This document shows positions 41,412 through 50,400 of a DNA stretch of 64,000 nucleotides, piece by piece (position 1 is the stretch's first letter; every line of letters begins with the position of its first letter). Source of the DNA: Enchytraeus crypticus (taxonomy: Eukaryota > Annelida > Clitellata > Enchytraeida > Enchytraeidae); contig CAJHZI010000695.1 in NCBI GenBank assembly GCA_905160935.1, positions 62,001 to 126,000 on the forward strand, given 5' to 3'. The position numbers were made by a program, and so were the translations under genes. Below the pieces are notes generated by a model that worked only from the letters and a program-made list of their open reading frames with translations, made no database searches and was not told where the DNA came from.

Positions 41412-44400
41412 AACAGTTAGGACGTGTTGTTTGAGCTGTATAGCAGAAGGAGGCGTGGTGTGCATGAGACCAAGTAAGGTGCCCATATCATCGTCTCCCC
41501 CTGTGTTCAGTATGAGCTGTTGAACAATGCTGAGAGCCTGCGCCCTGCATACAACCCGTGGCACCATGTTGTGAGCACAGCGTGCTCCCCCACTCTCTCT
41601 AAACACATCTACACAAAAAGACAATGCTGCAAGCTGGACCATCTTCAACAATGGACCATCTGGACCATCTTCAACATTGGACCATCTGAACCATCTTCAA
41701 CAATGGATCATCTGGACCATCTTTAACAATGGACCATCTGGACCATCTTCAACAACGGACCATCTGGACCATCTTCAACAATGGACCATCTGGACCATCT
41801 TCAACAATGGACCATCTAGACCATCTTCAATAATGGACCATCTTCAACAATGGACCATCTGGACCATCTTCAACAATGGACCATCTGGACCATCTTCAAC
41901 AAAACAGAAACCAAGACAGGAAACTATGTAACACACACGGTGTGTGTGTAACTATACGAAAAAATACAAAATAAAATCTTCTCTCTCTTTCTCTCTCTGA
42001 CGCTGACTTTCTCTCACTGCCTGGAGCCAGTGGCGATGTCGGTAAGGTATTCGACCGCGGATCAGTATGTGTGGAGTTCAAATCCTGGGCTCGCCCGTCA
42101 CTGACATCGCTTTCGAGTGCGGAAAATGACGTTAACATTGGCTTTACCAGCGTTATAAGTAATAAAACATTTAATTTAGCTTCATATTTATTAAGTTATA
42201 CAACAGTGTTCTGCTATATATGCATAAACTTAAAATGCCTATTATAAATGCACTTAAAATAAATAGAAATAAATCTTAGTAATTCTAAATTTATTCTTAG
42301 TAATTCTATTAAATAAAAATCTATAATAATTAATAATCTATAATAATTAATAGTCTATAATAATTAATAGTCTATAATAATTAATAATCTATAATAATTA
42401 ATAGTCTATAATAATTAATAATCTATAATAATTAATAATCTATAATAATTAATAATCCATAATAATTAATAATCTATAATAATTAATAATCTATAATAAT
42501 TAATAATCTATAATAATTAATAATCTATAATAATACATGATTTATTTAAAAACATGTATTTAGCAAGTTTCAGAAGATCATGAGAAGGCACGATGTCAAA
42601 CTTGAGATTAAACAATCAATCAATCAATAAAGATTTAACGTCCGGTTCCTCGCCTTAAGGCAATGCCAGGGACGTATCTCGCAGACTCTACACAAACAGC
42701 GCAAGATTAAACTAAGAATTCTCCACTCCTGCGTGATACCAGTAGTCCAGTACTATGGGTGTGAGTCGTGGAAATTAACAAAGACAACGAAATTGAATGC
42801 CACCGAAAACAAATGGCAAAGGGGAATACTAAGAATATCGAATCAGCTACAAAGAGCATGTAACAAATGAGGTCGTTAGGTGAGGGACAAAATATAGTCA
42901 GTGAAGATTGAAATGGACTGAACAGCAACTCTTAAGAAACACAACAGAACTCACTAAACAGATCTCACTATATTGAAAAGTTTGACGTCAATTTGTGGTG
43001 TTTAAATAAGATAACTTTTTGCTAAATATAAACAATGTCCACAATGAGGAGCATTTTCTCAAGGTTTAACAGTACATAGTGCTGAATATCCAAACAAAAA
43101 GCCATGAACAGATATCGATCAATCATTTAACGTCCAGTTTATCTACAGAATGAGATGTCAGGGACGTCTCAAGCAGACCACACAATTACAGACATTATCA
43201 GACTGCCTCGTGGTACCAGCACAGGTGAGAAATGTTCTACAAGGAAAGCAAGGGAAAACTATTAAAAAACAAGAGGACATACTGGCGTTGTTGTTGTTGT
43301 TGTTAAGCAACAGAGCTACCGTATCCATGACAAGTGAGCCCATTGTTTGCTCTAACTCTGGTATAGATTCCTCCACATCTGTCATATCAAACAATACAAT
43401 ACGATACAAGACAATACAATACAATACAATACAATACACATGACAAGTGAGCCCATTGTTTGCTCTAATTCTGGTATAGATTCCTCCACATCTGTCATAT
43501 CAAACAATACAATACAATACATGACAATACAATACAATACAATACAAAAACAATACACTTGACAAGTGAGCCCATTGTTTGCTCCAGCTCTGGTATAGAT
43601 TCCTCCACATCTGTCATATCAACAATTCAATACAATACAATACAACACAATACTGTACAATACATTATACCACTATAAAATACAATAAAATTATAATTAA
43701 CTCTATGGTAAGTGTGTTTATATACATTGAACAGTGCTCCAGGGCCCAATGCTAAGCCTGCTCATTGGAATGCTCTTTTAACAGCATTATGTAGCAGCCC
43801 TGTTGATTAGATGGCTCTTTTAGAAGTGCTATGTAATAACCCTGCTCATTGGATGGCTCGTTTAACAGCATTATGTAACAGCCCTGTTCATTAGATGGCT
43901 CTTTTAGAAGTGCTACGTAATAACCCTGTTCATTGGACGGCTCCTTTATCAGTGCTATGTACTAACCCTACTCATTGGACGGCTCTTTTATCAGTGCTCT
44001 GTACTAACCCTGCTCATTGGTTGGCTCTTTTATCAATGCTCTGTACTAACCCTGCTCATTGGTTGGCTCTTTTATCACTGCTATGTACTAACCCTGCTCA
44101 TTGGAAGGCAGTTTTATCAACGCTATGTACTAACCCTGTTCATTGGTCATTGGATGGCTCTTTTATCAGTGCTATGTACTAACCCTGCTCATTGGACGGC
44201 TCTTTTAGCAGCGCTGCGTATCTATGGAGACACGTGACCATGACCTCAAGTAGCCCAACCTCTCTATACACATCCTTGTAGATGCTGTGATGTTGTAGTA
44301 TTCTCTGCAGCGTGCGCATGCACAGAATGCAGCATCTCAGATCACTGAGCAACAACAACAACACAAAGCTAATAGATCACTGAGCAACAACAACAACAAC

Positions 44401-47400
44401 ACAAAGCTAATAGATCACTAAGCAACAACAACAACAACACAAAGCTAATAGATCACTGAGCAACAACAACAACACAAAGCTAATAGATCACTGAGCAACA
44501 ACAACAACAACACAAAGCTAATAGATCACTGAGCAACAACAACAACAACACAAAGCTAATAGATCACTGAGCAACAACAACAACACAAAGCTAATAGATC
44601 ACTGAGCAACAATAACAACACAAAGCTAATTACTGTAGCATGCACAGTAGGTTACACCATAGCTATCAGTATATTTATCATGTGGATAGCTATCAATTTT
44701 AATACCATATATATAACAGTATGTAACTATACGCTACTTAACAAACCCAACAGATATTATAATACACTACTTAGCACAGCCAGAAATTAAATTTATGCAA
44801 ATAATATATTGACTCAACAAAACATATTAATTTTTAAACAGTTACACCAAAAGAGCTAATCAAGACAAAATCATAAGATTACCAGTTTCTGATTGTTGAA
44901 GATTGCAGGACTTCAGTTTGATTTTAGTTAAGAAGAACATGAAACAAGAGTTATCAATAATGTCTATCAATAATCAATAGTAATAATTAATCAATAATGC
45001 ATACCAATGCGTGTTGGGTCCAGGTCACTGAATAATAGACCAACCGTAAACTGCCAGTGTCATAAAAGGCGACTGAGCAATAACTAAGGATGACAAATGG
45101 GAAACCACCTCAGAAGCCACATTATTCTCAATCTATAGGCTACATAAGTTATGGATAAGGCATAGCCTTTGTGAAGAGATTAACTCAATAATCCATTGAG
45201 TGCTCTTTATGTAGCTTGACAGCAGAATGCGAGCAGGAATATGTACCTAGGTCTCGCCACTTGACAGAGAACGCTCTAGACAGAGAGAGGCTAATAATAA
45301 TTAATATAGATTAGTTGCGGTAATTAGGTAGAAGAAGTTACTTGTTTGTTTTGATGAGAATACTGAGACTGATTAGCTCCTTGCAGGGAACAAAGTTCAG
45401 GTTGAACACTATGAACTCTATCATCTCAAAAAACTTCACCTGAAACAACAATTAACCATCGACTATGACAACATATAGCACTACCAACTTACAGTCTTAA
45501 GCTTGGAAATTAGTTGGAAAATAATCTGGAAAAAAAATGTAAACAATTATTTCAAGTAAACAGCATATGCAATACGAAATAGCTTGTAACTTACAGCTGA
45601 CTAAAGACTAAAAATTGTTAACAATATACATAAATAGATAGTGTAAAGTAAGGGAAGTAATTTCAAGTCAATAATACTATTACTTTGCAATAATTATAAT
45701 AATCATAATAATAATAATAAGGTTTGACGTCCGTTTCCTCATACATGGATGATGCAGGTACGTCCATGTAGCTGGTATTAATACACTTTCACTACATTAC
45801 CATACAGGATCTTCAGACAATATAGCATCTGAGGTGGTTTTCTGTTGCATCCTCAGATCTAGCTAAGAATAAGCAAAACTAGCACAAAACAAAAAACAAG
45901 CACAACAAGACACAATTACAATTACAAATGAATGCAGCACTGACACAAATACAGCGCAGTCAATACGACACAAATGCTCCTTGCACAGTTAAACACTGAC
46001 ACAAATACAGCAGTCAATACGACACAAATACTCCTAGCACAGTCAAATACTGACGCATATACAGCACAGTCAATACAACACAAATACTCCTAGCACAGTC
46101 AATATGACGCAAAGCACAGGCACAAAATATGAACAAAACAGGCACAAGGCACCTGAATGTCGGTGTGCTTCAGATGGATCTTCTCAGCAAACTGTGAGAG
46201 CGTGTTCTGTGGCTCTAGGATGAAGTAGTTGCAGCCGTCCTGATGGTAGATGCTGCTGAACACGTCCAGTATCGTAGTGCAGAGCTGATTGGACGTCGCC
46301 TTGAGGAAGACTGTCTGGAGCACCTGGAACGCTTGCAGGTTCCTCACGCTTAGTCCTGTCAATCAGTGTCAATCAGAGTTATCAATGAGTGTCAATGAGT
46401 GTCAATCAGCGTCAGTGAGTGTCAGTGAGCGTCAATTAGTGTCAATGAGTGTCAATCAGCGTCAATTAGCGTCAAGTCAATGAGTGTCAATGAGTATCAA
46501 TCAGCGTCAATGAGTGTCAATGAGTGTCAATCAGCGTCAATTATTGTCAATGCGTGTCAATCAGTGTCAATCAGTGTCAGTGAATGTCAATGAGTGTCAA
46601 TCAGTGTCAGTGAGTGTCAATAAGTGTCAATGAGTGCCAATGAGTGTCAATCAGCGTCAATTAGCGTCAAGTCAATGAGTGTCAATGAGTATCAATCAGC
46701 GTCAATGAGTGTCAATGAGTGTCAATGAGTGTCAATCAGCGTCAATTATTGTCAATGCGTGTCAATCAGTGTCAATCAGCATAAATCAGTGTCAATGAGT
46801 GTCAATCAGCATCAATCAATGTCAATCAGTTATCTCACTGATAAACAATTTAAACTTCAAGTTAACTTGCTGCACGTTTTACATCCTTACACATTAAAAT
46901 CATTCCAGTGCATTCTTTAAAGCCCTACTTCTTATTACAGATTCATTGCTAGATTGTTATTTATTAATCTTCATGACTAATTAAAACCCTCAGGAGGTCA
47001 GAGCGAGCGAGGCACAGACCTTTACAAGAAGGTTGTGGAATGGTGAAGCCAGGCATCTGGAACAGTGTGCCTGTCTTACCACTGGGCTTGAGCTCAATGA
47101 AGCCACAAGTGCACAGTGAACCAACCAACAAGACGAGGTTCCTTAGAGCCTGCACTGCTTCCTCCGTATCGTTCTTCTCCATCCTTCAGCCAATCAAAAG
47201 TATCAATCAAAAATATATACCAACAATCAATATAAATGTTTAAATATTTATAGGTCACCAGCAATCAATATAAATATTTATTAATTTGTAGGTCAACAGC
47301 AACTAATAATAACCATATTACGCTAAATAGTATCACTGACAAAAGAAACAAAGTTTGTCAAGTAATTAGAATTTATTAAGCCAACAAGATGATAGAAACG

Positions 47401-50400
47401 AATGGAGGCATGTTGCCGCCCTTATGTTCTGTACAAAAAGCAAGGAACTGATGATGGTGAAACCAACAAGAAATCAATTAAAACAACAAAAAACTGAATG
47501 AATATAATAGCTGAACGAATAACTAACAAAACACCTTTGTTATACTTTAATACTCTAAATAAAACGATTTAATTCACGAGGATGGACGACTCACTTGAGA
47601 AGGAAGTCTGAGAGGAAGAGATAACCGTTGCAAGAGCGGAAGTCATCGAGGAGTGTCTGAGAGACATCACTGGAGTCCTTGAGGAAACAGAACACCGTTA
47701 CAAACATCTCCACCAGTTCTATAGGAGACAACTCATGAACTCGCTGCATGTTGTCTATAGACACTGAGATACAGCCCTTACCTGTAACATTAAACACATG
47801 TCCACCAGTTCTATAGGAGACATTAAACACATGTCCACCAGTTCTACAGGAGACATTAAACACATGTCCACCAGTTCTATAGGAACATTAAACACATCTC
47901 CACCTGTTCTATACAACCCTTACCTGTAACATTAAACACAGGTCACTGGCAAAATTGACAGGGTTGGAATTCGACACCTCTAGCTGACCAAACAAGTGCG
48001 CAAACAATTTCATTATCCAAATAGTATAAACACACATAGCAGAATCTTAAATTTCACCAAACTTCAGCAAAATGACATCTTTAATATGTAATCCAAATGA
48101 TGCAACACGTTTTCTATATTTTCTTAAAGAAATCTTCTCTGGAAAACGAATTAAACGAAAACGTCACAGTTCACTTTGTCGAGTACTGAAGATATTTAAA
48201 CAACGAATCAAAAAACACGCATTATAGTGAAATGATCAACTATGTTGATATCTATCACTTTTTTAATACCACATGTTTAATCGTTAAGCAATTTAGTCCA
48301 TTTTCCGTATAGCCAGTCCAGTGAATGTCCAAGATTTTACTCTCAGATCAGCGCAGTTGGGTTTCAAACCCGCGAGGGTTCAATTCACCTCAAGATCTGT
48401 CATTTAAAACTTCATGACGTTACCCCTACGCTATTAAGACTTTCACTATTAGCACAACAACAACAACAAAAACAACAACGATGGAACTTACTGTGTATGT
48501 ATTGAACAACAACAGCGACAGAGCTTACTGTGTATGTATTGAACAACAACAACAACGAGAGAGCTTACTGTGTATGTACTGGACGACATTGGGCGTGAGA
48601 CCGTGCCTGGAGATGGTGACGAGCACTTCAGCGGAGCTCTTGCGCCACGGCACGTTGTGAGGAGGGCACCAGCTCGTGATGGCACTGAACAGCAGCGTGA
48701 GGTCGTCCTTACGAGCCAGCTCCTCCGCAGGTGAGGAATGGCTGCAGAGCCTCACCAACACCTACCAACCAATCATACCATCCGGTACAATAACTACAAC
48801 CAATCATATCAAACAATACAATAACTATGACCAATCATATCAACCAACACAATAACTACAGCCAATCATATCAACAGATACATCATCTACAGCCAATCAT
48901 ATCAACAGATACATCACCTACAACCAACAATATCAACAAATACATCATCTACAACCAATCATATTAACCGCTACATCATCTACGACCAATCATATCAAGT
49001 GATACAACAACTACAACCGATCATGTCAACAGATACATCATCTACAATCAATCATATCAACCGATACATCATCTACGACCAATCATATCAACAGATACAT
49101 CATCTACAACCAATCATATCAACAGATACATTATCTACAACCAATCATATCAACCGATACATCATCTACAATCAATCATATCAACCGATACATCATCTAC
49201 GACCAATCATATCAACAGATACATCATCTACAACCAATCATATCAACCGATACAACACCTACAACCAATCATATCAACAGACACATCATCTACAGACAAT
49301 CCTATCAACAGATACACTACCTACAATCAATCATACCATCAGACACACCACCTACTACCAATCACATCAACAGAAAAACACCAGCAACCAATCACATCAA
49401 CAGATACATTATCTACAAACAATCATATCAACCTATACAGCAACTACAATCAATGTTAACGTCAGTTTCCTTACTCAAAAGCGATGTCAGAGATGGGCGA
49501 GCCCAGGATTTGAACCCTGCACATACCGATCCGAGGTTGAATACCCTACTGACATCGCCACTGGCTCCAGTCGGAGAGTAGTAGAGAGTAACAAAATATA
49601 GTAGCTTTAATTTCCCTTCATAGCACCAGTCTTAAACCCTAAGCACTTAGATGAAAATAAAACGACTTCAAAACTGTTATATATTTTTATCTTTATAAAT
49701 ATAGAATTTAAGTAATCGCCTAAAATTTTAATATTCCAATAGAGAAGTTTGCATTTATCTAGTGACCTTCTCTTGCGGTACAAACCCACCTTTAGATTAT
49801 TAGACACTGATTGACATGCTTATTTGCAGTAGCCAGTGGCATCTGATCAGTTTAATATCAGATGTCAGATATTTAACTGATATTAAACTGATCAGATATT
49901 TAACTGATATTAGTATGTGCCGGTTCAAATCCTGTGCTCACATGTCACCATTATCACATTTGAAAGATGAAACAGGCATCAACATGGGCCTTAAGTAATT
50001 TTTCCATCTCTCATTTCCATCCAGTGACCATGAGTTACGACCTGCGCCTAAACCTCCTTTCCTTTAATTCCCTTTACTTTGGACTGATTTTCAGGATTTT
50101 GGAATTTACACCGTTTTTGGACCTTCCTTTTGCTTGCCAGCCTGATTTTGTCTCAATAGTGCTCGATGTTGTCATTGATGGCTGTAGCACTCTAATTGCT
50201 GTTGTTGTTTTTTAAAAAACTTGATTGATTGATAGAAACTCCATGATCAACCTGAACGAACACTTTCTGCAGCAGCACCCTCCTCTCCCTGGGGGTAAAC
50301 TCACACCCCGCCTCCAGACTGTCGGCGTCCTTGACCTCTGGCAGGTCAAAGAACAGGTACAAGCACTTGACAAGAGTGGAGGGCATTGCTGCCACGGTCA

